Positions 1-6,668 of a DNA stretch of 14,709 nucleotides are shown piece after piece; within the stretch, counting starts at the first letter, position 1; every line of letters begins with the position of its first letter. The notes under the pieces were generated by a model. The model searched no databases, was not told the origin of the DNA, and was given only the letters and a program-made list of their open reading frames with translations. This DNA is from Sulfidibacterium sp964473895 (GTDB lineage Bacteria > Bacteroidota > Bacteroidia > Bacteroidales > F082). A program made the position numbers and the translations under genes. The DNA lies in the NCBI GenBank assembly GCA_964473895.1, contig CAYYRE010000071.1, positions 1 to 14,709 on the forward strand, given 5' to 3'.

Positions 1-342
1 CAACTTTTTTCCCAAAAGTAAACAAATTCACAGCAAAAAGAAAATTTTTTTTGTTAAAAAAGGGTGAAGTTCTGTTTTCTTATAGGCCGGCTCCGGAAGT
101 GTTTTTTTTCGTTTTTACGGTAGTTAGCAACACCATTTAAAAGAGAGTCGGACCCTCTGCCGTTTTATGTCCGGCAAGGGAGAAGAATCGTCTGAAAATA
201 TTAAGGTTGCCGAAAGGGTTACCCTTGTTTTAACACAAGGTATGGGATAAATTACCCTTATCTGGGGAGCTTAGACAAAGAAAAGCGAAAAAGAGGTTAC
301 GGTGGAAACAAGAAAAGATATTTTCCGGTACCATCCAACCGG
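1..342. other. gene-free stretch with hairpin-forming repeats
   Basis: I find no convincing coding region here on either strand. Several inverted repeats occur in succession. CCCT-c-TGCCG (153-162) pairs with CGGCA-AGGG (172-180), a nine-base-pair stem with one bulge. AAGGGT-T-ACCCTT is a perfect palindrome at 214-226. CCTTG/CAAGG (223-227, 236-240) and GATAA/TTATC (246-250, 258-262) are shorter stems, and the second and third overlap, so they would be alternatives. An eight-T run at about 102-109 follows a GC-rich patch and could end a transcript coming from the left. I recognise no known riboswitch or small-RNA consensus. The hairpins could belong to a structured RNA, but AT-rich intergenic DNA also produces short stems by chance. 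Confidence 0.5.
325..342 (-). terminator. weak hairpin just after the ArsR-type gene
   Basis: CCGGT (325-329) and ACCGG (338-342) form a five-base-pair stem immediately beyond the stop codon of the minus-strand regulator. The transcript would continue into AAAATATCTTTTC, which is only a broken U-tract. It may end or stabilise the regulator mRNA. The stem is short and the tail weak, so this is a low-confidence call. Confidence 0.25.
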
Positions 343-642
343 TTATTCTTCGTTACAGCGGTTAATACATTCGATGATTTCCATGAGTGTATGGCTGCGT
401 AAAGAGTAAAATATTTTTTTTCCATCGCGTTTTGACACCAATACATTTTTGTTTTTAAGAATGTTCAGGTGATGGGATGCGGTGGCCTGCTCAATATCCA
501 GTGCTTTGTATATTTCTGTGACACTCAGTGGTTTGTCTTGTGCCAATAATTCTAAAATTGCAATGCGCATGGGGTGCGAAATGGCCCTTAATTTTCCGGC
601 TGCCATTTCCAGTTTGTCGATGTTAATTTCAAACTTTGCCAT
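343..642 (-). CDS. ArsR/SmtB-family winged-helix transcriptional regulator
   Basis: This 99-residue protein is the usual size for a one-domain ArsR-family dimeric repressor. The N-terminal helix carries ISHPMRIAILELL (21-33), typical of the family. The recognition helix and wing follow as ATASHHLNILKNKNVLVSKR (53-72) and KIFYSL (76-81). The classical alpha-3 ELCVCD metal site of arsenic and cadmium sensors is absent. The last helix has only a partial set of possible ligands (His84, Cys92, Cys96, Glu98, Glu99) and does not match the SmtB/CzrA alpha-5 pattern. The inducer is therefore unknown: a metal through the C-terminal cysteines, a redox signal, or none. The ATG at 642 fits the family start. 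The gene lies 212 bases downstream of ade on the same strand and probably has its own promoter. No metal transporter or arsenic gene is next to it in the window, so its target is not evident beyond likely self-control. Confidence 0.85.
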   Translation of the reverse strand: MAKFEINIDKLEMAAGKLRAISHPMRIAILELLAQDKPLSVTEIYKALDIEQATASHHLNILKNKNVLVSKRDGKKIFYSLRSHTLMEIIECINRCNEE

Positions 643-666
643 AATGCTTCTGTGTTATATTTTTTG

Positions 667-674
667 CAAAAATA
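667..674 (-). promoter_or_regulatory. -7 element for the ArsR-type gene
   Basis: On the minus strand this reads TATTTTTG, a full match to the Bacteroidota -7 consensus TAnnTTTG, ending about 24 bases before the ATG. The -33 position has only a T-run rather than TTTG. An imperfect palindrome further upstream (around 698-715, AAATATGTATATATGTTT) could be an operator for the regulator, but its symmetry is only partial. The DNA is very AT-rich, so chance matches are easy. Confidence 0.35.
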
Positions 675-805
675 AAATAAATTTTTGATAAAAAAATAAA
701 TATGTATATATGTTTGCGGTCTCAATGTTTTTATACCGGGTCTAAATAAGCACGTTGCGGAAACCGTGTCTTTTTATGGTATCGCCGGATGCAGATACTC
801 TTTCC

Positions 806-822
806 CAGTTGAAATTCAACTG
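806..822. repeat. 17-base palindrome between ade and the ArsR-type gene
   Basis: CAGTTGAA (806-813) and TTCAACTG (815-822) are perfect inverted arms around one central A. It lies 32 bases beyond the ade stop codon and upstream of the regulator gene. No T-tract follows it in the minus direction, so it does not look like an intrinsic terminator. With almost no loop it resembles a protein-binding dyad more than an RNA hairpin. Operator function is an inference. Confidence 0.4.
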
Positions 823-854
823 AAATGCGTAGAAATTAAAAAAAGAAGACCGGG

Positions 855-2498
855 TTAAGATTCGTATAGCGAAGTAAAACCAAAAGTCCTGCCGTCAAAC
901 AGCCCTTTGTCGCTCAGTTTCAGGTCGGGGATAACCAAAAGGGCCATAAACGAAAGGGTCATAAAAGGAGCGCGGAGGGTGGCTCCCATATCGTGCAGCA
1001 TATTGTCAAGATGTTCGTAACGCGAAGCCACCTTATGCCCGTCTTCGTTGGACATGAGTCCTGCCACGGGCAAAGGCAATAGTTCGGTTTTTCCGTCACG
1101 TACGACCGCTACGCCTCCTTTGCTCTCCACAATGGCATTCACAGCCTGCACAATGTCCCGGTCGTTGGTGCCGACGGCCACAATGTTATGGCTATCGTGG
1201 GCCACGCTGGAGGCAAAAGCTCCTTCTTTCAGTCCGATGTTTTTAATGAAAGCCACGGCAGGTTTGGCATTTTCGTAGCGGTTCAGTACCACCATTTTCA
1301 GGATGTCTTTTTCCGTATCGCTGACAATGTTGCCTTCCACCGAATGTGGGGTGGTGGTCTCGATTCCGGTAATGAGCTCCCCATCGTACGAAACAATAAC
1401 CTTGATGTTTTTGCCTTTGTCCGGTACCAGGATGTCTTTACCGGAAATCGGCCGGGCATGGAAATTATTGGGGGTTTCTTCGGCAACCGAAGGAATGAGG
1501 CTGCGGCCGTTTTCGGCCACCTTTTGTCCGTTGATGTAAGTTGCCTTGATGTTGAAATCTTTCAGATTGTCGGTGATGATCAAATCGGCGGGGTCTCCTT
1601 TGCGAAGCAACCCCACATTCATTTTGTAATGTTCAACGGGATTGAGGATAACGCTTTTTAAAACTTTCAGCGGGGAATGGCCTTTGGCCACAGCCCTTTT
1701 CACCAGGTCGTTGATATGACCTGCTACCAGGTCGTTGGGATGGCGGTCATCAGAGCAAAACAGTACTTTTCCGGCATGGTCTCCCATAAGGTCAATCAGC
1801 GCCTCGAAGTTTTTGGCAGCGCTGCCTTCACGGATTTGGATTTTCATCCCAAAACGTATTTTTTCGAGGGCTTCTTCAAGAGTAAAACATTCGTGGTCGG
1901 TGGTAATGCCGGCCGAGGCGTATTTCCGGGCATCTTCGCCTTTTACTCCGGGAGCATGTCCATCTGCCGGCTTGCCATATTTGTTGGCAATGGCTATTTT
2001 TTTCATTTCGGCAGGAACACGATGGATGACCCCGGGAAAGTTCATCATCTCCGAAAGGTAATGAATATCTTCCATCGATAGCAACTGTTCCAGCTCTTGC
2101 TCCCCGAATTTTGCACCGGAAGTTTCAAAAGGAGTTGCCGGAACGCACGAAGGGGCACCGAAATAAAATTTAAAAGGGACTTTTTTACCGTTGGCTATCA
2201 TGAATTTCACACCATCAATTCCCAAAACATTGGCAATTTCATGGGGATCGGAAACTGTGGCAACGGTTCCGTGTACGACGGCAAGACGGGCAAATTCCGA
2301 GGGAATCAGCATGGAACTCTCCACATGAATGTGTGCATCAATAAGACCCGGTAAAATGGTCTGGTTTTCGGTTACGGCAGCATCGGCTACCACCTCTTTG
2401 ATTCGTCCGTTCTCAATAACTACACGGCCTTTAAATATTTTTTCATGGGTCAGGTCAACAATGTTGCCTGAAAGGGTAAAGGAACTTTTTTCTTGCAT
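855..2498 (-). CDS. ade: adenine deaminase
   Basis: Cytoplasmic metal-dependent enzyme of the amidohydrolase superfamily that hydrolyses adenine to hypoxanthine and ammonia in purine salvage. From the ATG at 2498 the protein has 547 residues, normal for bacterial Ade. Visible motifs, in order, are the metal-binding DAHIHVESSM (54-63), DPHE (84-87), GHAPG (180-184), TTDHE (199-203) and CSDDRHP (248-254). A C-terminal domain with AHDSHN, typical of Ade rather than of other amidohydrolases, follows. The reading frame extends ten codons upstream to an ATG at 2528. I prefer 2498 because the extra residues (INFCIFACT) do not look like the family N-terminus and a promoter-like TATTTTTG lies between the two. 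It is divergent from the hydrolase at 2610 and followed on the same strand by the ArsR-type gene. It appears complete, with no missing motif. Confidence 0.95.
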   Translation of the reverse strand: MQEKSSFTLSGNIVDLTHEKIFKGRVVIENGRIKEVVADAAVTENQTILPGLIDAHIHVESSMLIPSEFARLAVVHGTVATVSDPHEIANVLGIDGVKFMIANGKKVPFKFYFGAPSCVPATPFETSGAKFGEQELEQLLSMEDIHYLSEMMNFPGVIHRVPAEMKKIAIANKYGKPADGHAPGVKGEDARKYASAGITTDHECFTLEEALEKIRFGMKIQIREGSAAKNFEALIDLMGDHAGKVLFCSDDRHPNDLVAGHINDLVKRAVAKGHSPLKVLKSVILNPVEHYKMNVGLLRKGDPADLIITDNLKDFNIKATYINGQKVAENGRSLIPSVAEETPNNFHARPISGKDILVPDKGKNIKVIVSYDGELITGIETTTPHSVEGNIVSDTEKDILKMVVLNRYENAKPAVAFIKNIGLKEGAFASSVAHDSHNIVAVGTNDRDIVQAVNAIVESKGGVAVVRDGKTELLPLPVAGLMSNEDGHKVASRYEHLDNMLHDMGATLRAPFMTLSFMALLVIPDLKLSDKGLFDGRTFGFTSLYES

Positions 2499-2506
2499 AG
2501 TGCATG

Positions 2507-2514
2507 CAAAAATA
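2507..2514 (-). promoter_or_regulatory. possible -7 element for ade
   Basis: On the minus strand this reads TATTTTTG, matching TAnnTTTG, but no TTTG is found at the expected -33 spacing. If used, transcription would begin only a few bases before the ATG at 2498, giving a nearly leaderless mRNA. It could instead be a chance match inside the start of a longer transcript. Confidence 0.25.
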
Positions 2515-2573
2515 CAAAAGTTTATCATTTTTCGTCATGTGGAGGTGGACATATGTTTTCAATGAAAAGTTTG

Positions 2574-2581
2574 TAACTTTG
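2574..2581 (+). promoter_or_regulatory. -7 element for the MBL-fold hydrolase gene
   Basis: TAACTTTG matches the Bacteroidota -7 consensus TAnnTTTG exactly and lies 28 bases before the ATG at 2610, giving a short leader. The -33 region (ATATGTTTTC, 2551-2560) has only a partial TTTG. It faces away from ade, so the 111-base gap carries both promoters. Confidence 0.5.
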
Positions 2582-2609
2582 AAAATTGAAATATCAAAAA
2601 TAAGCGTAT

Positions 2610-3452
2610 ATGAAATTAACTCCCATAGAAACCGGAAACCTGAAATTAGATGGCGGTGCCATGTTTGGGGTGGTGCCCAAAGTGATGTGGTCGAAAGTCT
2701 ATCCTGCCGATGAAAACAATCTGGCCAACTGGGCCATGCGTTGTTTGCTCATTGAAGATGGCGACAGAAAAGTATTGATCGATAACGGGATAGGCGATAA
2801 ACAAGATGAAAAGTTCCTGAAGCATTATTACCTGAATGGTGAGGCAACACTGGAGTCATCGCTGGCTGAAGCCGGGGTGAAACCCGAAGAGATTACCGAT
2901 ATGGTTATCACCCACATGCATTTTGACCATTGCGGCGGAAGTGTGAAATACACGGCTGACCGCACCGGTTTTGAGCTGACTTTCCCCAATGCGACTTACT
3001 GGACCAGCCGTCAGCAATTCGATTGGGCTACCCATCCCAACCGTCGCGAAAAAGCTTCTTTTTTGAAAGAAAATATTTTACCCATTCAAGAGAGCGGCCA
3101 TTTGAAACTGATTGAACAGGAAGGAGAATATATTCCCGGCATTGAATTTAAACTTTATTCGGGCCACACCGACGGACAAGTAATCCCGCACATTCATGTA
3201 AATGGGAAAACGGTGGTTTTTATGGCTGACCTGATGCCATCGGCAGCCCATATTCCCATGCCCTGGATCATGGCATACGATACACGTCCGTTGGTGACGC
3301 TTCAAGACCGCGAACGTTTTTACAAAGAAGCACTGGAAAATAATTATATCCTGTTTTTCGAACACGATCTGTATCATGAGGCGGCTGTCCTGGAAGATAC
3401 TCCCAAAGGGGCGCGTGTGAAACAAGCCGGAAAACTGGAAGAGTTTCTCTAA
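2610..3452 (+). CDS. MBL-fold metallo-hydrolase (lactonase-like)
   Basis: This 280-residue protein has the full metallo-beta-lactamase-fold metal set. THMHFDHCGG (101-110) gives His102, His104, Asp106 and His107, SGHTDGQ (184-190) gives His186, MADL (205-208) gives Asp207, and EHDLYHE (251-257) gives His252. This dinuclear pattern, the HxHxDH core and the length match the family that includes N-acyl-homoserine lactonases and YtnP-type enzymes. There is no signal peptide, so it should be cytoplasmic. The substrate cannot be told: a quorum-signal lactone is one option, but most relatives are uncharacterised hydrolases. The ATG at 2610 follows a good -7 element. It is divergent from ade and converges with the glucosaminidase gene, the stop codons lying 19 bases apart, so it is probably transcribed alone. 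Confidence 0.85.
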   Translation: MKLTPIETGNLKLDGGAMFGVVPKVMWSKVYPADENNLANWAMRCLLIEDGDRKVLIDNGIGDKQDEKFLKHYYLNGEATLESSLAEAGVKPEEITDMVITHMHFDHCGGSVKYTADRTGFELTFPNATYWTSRQQFDWATHPNRREKASFLKENILPIQESGHLKLIEQEGEYIPGIEFKLYSGHTDGQVIPHIHVNGKTVVFMADLMPSAAHIPMPWIMAYDTRPLVTLQDRERFYKEALENNYILFFEHDLYHEAAVLEDTPKGARVKQAGKLEEFL

Positions 3453-3471
3453 AGGCTCGGCGCCTGAACAG

Positions 3472-4296
3472 TTAATTGACAATGTATTGCGGAGCAATCC
3501 GGTAGCGGTCGTACCGGTGCAGATGGTTGACCCGGATCATTTTTGCCAAATCATTGGTGTATTGGGTGCCGCGTTCGGAATAGACTTTCAGCGAATCGAT
3601 GAGCACAAAAGGATTTTCGGTTTTATCCCGTAAATTGCGGAAAGTGGCAAACGGGCTCCGGGTATTCAACATGAAAAAGTAGGCCTCGATGGATTGTTCT
3701 ATGTTGTCGAATTTCTGCAGATAAATTCTTTTGCCGTTGCGGTGCGACAGCGAAGGCATGCGGTTTTCGGTGGTGTCGAACGACCACATCCCAAAAAGAT
3801 TGTTCCCTTCAAGAAAAAACCGGGAGCTGCCCCAGCCGCTTTCAATGGCTGCCTGTGCAAGAATAATGCTCACGGGAAAAGTCTGTAGCCGCTTGATCAA
3901 CTCGTGAATATCATGGGTATGGTATTTTCTCATGAGAGGTAGTAAAAAGTTGGTGTCGGCAGGGGTCATGGCCGTTTTCAAACTCAATGCCTCTACTTTT
4001 TTCCGCGTAAGGTCCAAATTGGTTTTTGCCACAAGAACCGAAGGAAGCAGCATGTCGAAAAACTTTTTCTTTTTTTCCGAAACCGGCAGATGGCTTAAAG
4101 CGACGGCATGGGTGTAAACATAAGGGGTAACAAGCGAATCGTGCACCGGCACAATGTTCTCCGGTGTGGCAATTTTCTTTTCAATCACTTTGACATGACC
4201 GATTTCCTGTGCTTTCAGCGGTTCGGAAAATGCTGAAATCGAAAAGTAAAAGGCAAAGGTCATAAGGATATGAAGCAAGAAATTTTTTGTAAACAT
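3472..4296 (-). CDS. Bax/FlgJ-type glucosaminidase, exported
   Basis: This 274-residue protein is predicted to cleave peptidoglycan glycan strands in the periplasm as an N-acetylglucosaminidase of the Bax-like, FlgJ C-terminal family. Residues 1-24 form a signal peptide or N-terminal anchor (LLHILMTFAFYFSISAFS). The family pre-domain KKKKFFDMLLPSVLVAKTNL (76-94) comes next. The catalytic core is LAQAAIESGWGSSRF (146-160), with Glu152 the likely acid, followed by GNNLFGMW (164-171). The C-terminal part has the helical SIEAYFFMLN and YSERGTQYTNDL (239-250) segments usual in this fold. The length is similar to E. coli Bax. No flagellar genes are nearby, so general wall remodelling is more likely than a flagellar role. 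It is transcribed alone from the strong promoter at 4375-4403, away from the PEGA cluster. A shared envelope function with that cluster is possible but unproven. Confidence 0.88.
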   Translation of the reverse strand: MFTKNFLLHILMTFAFYFSISAFSEPLKAQEIGHVKVIEKKIATPENIVPVHDSLVTPYVYTHAVALSHLPVSEKKKKFFDMLLPSVLVAKTNLDLTRKKVEALSLKTAMTPADTNFLLPLMRKYHTHDIHELIKRLQTFPVSIILAQAAIESGWGSSRFFLEGNNLFGMWSFDTTENRMPSLSHRNGKRIYLQKFDNIEQSIEAYFFMLNTRSPFATFRNLRDKTENPFVLIDSLKVYSERGTQYTNDLAKMIRVNHLHRYDRYRIAPQYIVN

Positions 4297-4374
4297 GTAT
4301 TTGAATTAAGTTCTACAAACAAAAGGGTTTTGTGTAGCGATATTTCTCCGATCTTGGAATTTTAAATGAGGCGG

Positions 4375-4403
4375 CAAAGATATTATTTTTTTCTTTATGC
4401 AAA
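4375..4403 (-). promoter_or_regulatory. Bacteroidota-type promoter of the glucosaminidase gene
   Basis: On the minus strand TTTG (4400-4403) is followed after 17 bases by TATCTTTG (4375-4382). Both boxes match the phylum consensus TTTG / TAnnTTTG, making this the cleanest promoter in the window. It gives a leader of roughly 70 bases before the ATG at 4296. The rest of the 290-base gap must hold the promoter of the plus-strand cluster. There I see only weak candidates, such as TAAATTTT at 4514-4521, with no good -33 box. Confidence 0.6.
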
Positions 4404-4586
4404 GAAATTTTTTTAACGCAGGTTAGGATGGTATTCGATTGATATGCAGTGCCGAACAGGGAAGTTTGTTTGTCGGAAATAGAAATGGATACTCCGATCT
4501 ACCCATTAAATGGTAAATTTTTATTTTTTTGCATGATAATTGCATGGAACAAATGCAGCTTGAAAATGTTTTGAGAATTTACCCGT

Positions 4587-6653
4587 ATGAAAAAACCTTT
4601 ACCCTCTTTTCATCTATTTCCGAAAAGAAAAAAGATGTTTCCGCCCTTCAGGGGTTGGATACTCTTTTTTTTGGTTTTTCTTCCATCGGTATTTCTGGGT
4701 AATGAGTTTAAGGTATTGTCTTTTAAAAAGGCACCCAACGATATTTCGGCCATACAAAACCGCTATAAACGGTACGATGACAACGACATGCTCTGTGCTA
4801 TTGTGAAAGTAAGGAGTGATGTCCCCAATCTGCGTTTTTCGGCCTCCAATCCCATTGTGGGCAATGTGGAACGGCGGCAGGGCGAATATTGGGTTTACTT
4901 GTCGGCGGGTACACGCCAGCTGTATGTTTTTACGGAAGGATTCATTAAGTTGTCTTATACTTTTCCGTTACGTATCGAAAAAGGAACGGTTTATTTGCTG
5001 GAAATTACATCGGTTAATCCGTTGGGCATCGAAACCGGAAAGGGTAGTCTGGACATTACCTCGGAGCCCGATTCGGTTTTGGTTACCATTGATGGGTTCC
5101 CTGATTTGAAAAAATGGACTCCTTGTAGTTTTAACAATTACCGTGCGGGGAGTTACCAATTTATTTTTCAAAAACATCGTTACCAAACGCTGGATACCAT
5201 CTTGCATATCAACCGGAAAGAAAGGACTCCTGTTTTTATCCGGCTCAAGCCGAAATGGGGAAATCTTATTGTGGCCTCACTGGATAATATTCCTTATACT
5301 TTTCAAATCAACGGGCAAAAATACATCGGGAAACGCCTTGCGTTGACGGGTGACAGCTTGGGGCTGGATGTGGGTGACTATGCGCTGCGGGTTTCGCGCG
5401 AAAATTATTATGATTCCACTTTGCAGATACACCTTACGCCGGGAGATACCACACTGATTGTTATCGGATTGAAACCGGTACTCGCGCCTTTGCGGGTGTT
5501 GACCAATCCGCCCGGGGCCGCCGTTTACTTCGATGGTGTAGCCATTGGTAAAACCCCGTTACAACAAAAGGTAATGACCGGAAAACACCATATCCGTATT
5601 GCCCTGAAAGATTTTGTGGAAGAAAACCGTGAAATTGCGGTTGTCAAAGGGCAAGAAACCCTGTTGGATCTTGTTTTGCAAAAACACGCTCCCGTCCGTA
5701 TAGAATCTGAACCTGATGGTGCTGAAGTATGGATCAACGGGGAACTGAAAGGACAAACACCATTGAACATAGAAATGCGTCCGGGCCAAACCATCCTTAC
5801 TTTGAAAAAACCATTTTTCCTTGACCTGACCGATACCTTGCGAATCACGGGGGCCAAAGTTTTCCGGTTTCAATTGCCCCAAAAGAGATACCATTTGACG
5901 GTGGGGACAAGACCTTCGGGTGCGGATGTATATGTGAACGGGAGAAACAAGGGAACATCGCCGGTATCGGTTTCCCTCATACACGGGCATTACAGGGTGC
6001 ATGTGGAAAAACGGGGTTATGTATCGAGAAGTAAATCCGTTTCGATAAAGCAAGATAAAGAGGTGGATTTTAATTTAAGGCGCCGGCTTCAGGGGTATGT
6101 GGCCGGGGTAATGGTTGTGCCCACCGATGAATACCAAATGTTTAAATGGGGCGGCGAAATCGGATGGACCTATCCCGATATGCCTTTCTTGATGACGGCA
6201 TTGGGTTATGTCTATGGCTACCGGGATAATTTGGAAGATGACCTTCCGGATGTTAAATCGATAATGCCGGAATTTTACAACGGGTTGTCCGTTCATGGCT
6301 TGTCCACCGATGGTTTTGCAGAGGAAACGGTCAATATTTTTTATGTGAAAGCCGGTTTGGTGATACCCAAACCTTTTACCATGGTGATTACAGGGACATT
6401 GGGCTATTACGGACAAAAAGGGTATCCCGTTTACGTTTCGGATGGATATTATACAGCCACCTTTGAGCCCGATCTTGCCCCCGGTGATAAATTCATGGAT
6501 ACGATGGACCTGGTTTCACGCGGGACCCCCATTTTCGGATTTGGGTATCAAATTAAGCTGAATAACTTTTATTTTTACGGTGACTACTGGATATCCAACC
6601 GCATCAATAACCGTGGTTCCCGGTTTGTGTTCGGATTTGGTTTTTCGTTTTAA
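4587..6653 (+). CDS. PEGA-repeat protein with C-terminal beta-barrel-like domain
   Basis: 688 residues, exported. A basic N-terminus and hydrophobic stretch (about 23-38, GWILFFLVFLPSVFLG) form the signal peptide. An in-frame ATG at 4635 (residue 17) is an alternative start. Residues 39-145 form a beta-rich domain starting FKVLSFKKAPNDISA, a pattern I recall at the N-terminus of other Bacteroidota PEGA and formylglycine-enzyme-like proteins. Five PEGA-type units follow at roughly 154-220, 225-295 (degenerate), 301-364, 368-430 and 433-497. They show the hallmark pattern of Pro-x-Gly-A-x-V-[YW]-[VIF]-[ND]-G then [GT]-x-[TS]-P, for example NPPGAAVYFDG and SEPDGAEVWING. Residues 500-688 are rich in alternating aromatic beta-strands and end VFGFGFSF with a terminal Phe, as in outer-membrane barrels. 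PEGA units are thought to be surface or wall-associated beta-modules; the role here is unknown. First gene of the exported cluster, 15 bases before the next. Confidence 0.8.
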   Translation: MKKPLPSFHLFPKRKKMFPPFRGWILFFLVFLPSVFLGNEFKVLSFKKAPNDISAIQNRYKRYDDNDMLCAIVKVRSDVPNLRFSASNPIVGNVERRQGEYWVYLSAGTRQLYVFTEGFIKLSYTFPLRIEKGTVYLLEITSVNPLGIETGKGSLDITSEPDSVLVTIDGFPDLKKWTPCSFNNYRAGSYQFIFQKHRYQTLDTILHINRKERTPVFIRLKPKWGNLIVASLDNIPYTFQINGQKYIGKRLALTGDSLGLDVGDYALRVSRENYYDSTLQIHLTPGDTTLIVIGLKPVLAPLRVLTNPPGAAVYFDGVAIGKTPLQQKVMTGKHHIRIALKDFVEENREIAVVKGQETLLDLVLQKHAPVRIESEPDGAEVWINGELKGQTPLNIEMRPGQTILTLKKPFFLDLTDTLRITGAKVFRFQLPQKRYHLTVGTRPSGADVYVNGRNKGTSPVSVSLIHGHYRVHVEKRGYVSRSKSVSIKQDKEVDFNLRRRLQGYVAGVMVVPTDEYQMFKWGGEIGWTYPDMPFLMTALGYVYGYRDNLEDDLPDVKSIMPEFYNGLSVHGLSTDGFAEETVNIFYVKAGLVIPKPFTMVITGTLGYYGQKGYPVYVSDGYYTATFEPDLAPGDKFMDTMDLVSRGTPIFGFGYQIKLNNFYFYGDYWISNRINNRGSRFVFGFGFSF

Positions 6654-6668
6654 AAATAATTTAAACTT

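Noticed and set aside
70..110. GGCTCCGGAAG resembling part of an SRP RNA, with a T-run after it.
   Set aside because: The rest of the SRP RNA core (the flanking AGGTCAGG and AGCAGCC pairing segments) is absent.
482..688. A 68-codon plus-strand frame overlapping the ArsR-type gene.
   Set aside because: It is antisense to a clear winged-helix protein and its hydrophobic stretch comes from complementing that sequence.
2610..3452. Calling the MBL-fold protein a quorum-quenching lactonase.
   Set aside because: The metal-binding pattern fits that family, but many MBL-fold hydrolases share it and nothing nearby points to signal degradation, so only a general name is given.
3453..3465. AGGC/GCCT inverted repeat between the converging hydrolase and glucosaminidase genes, considered as a terminator.
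   Set aside because: The stem is only four pairs and no T-tract follows on either strand.
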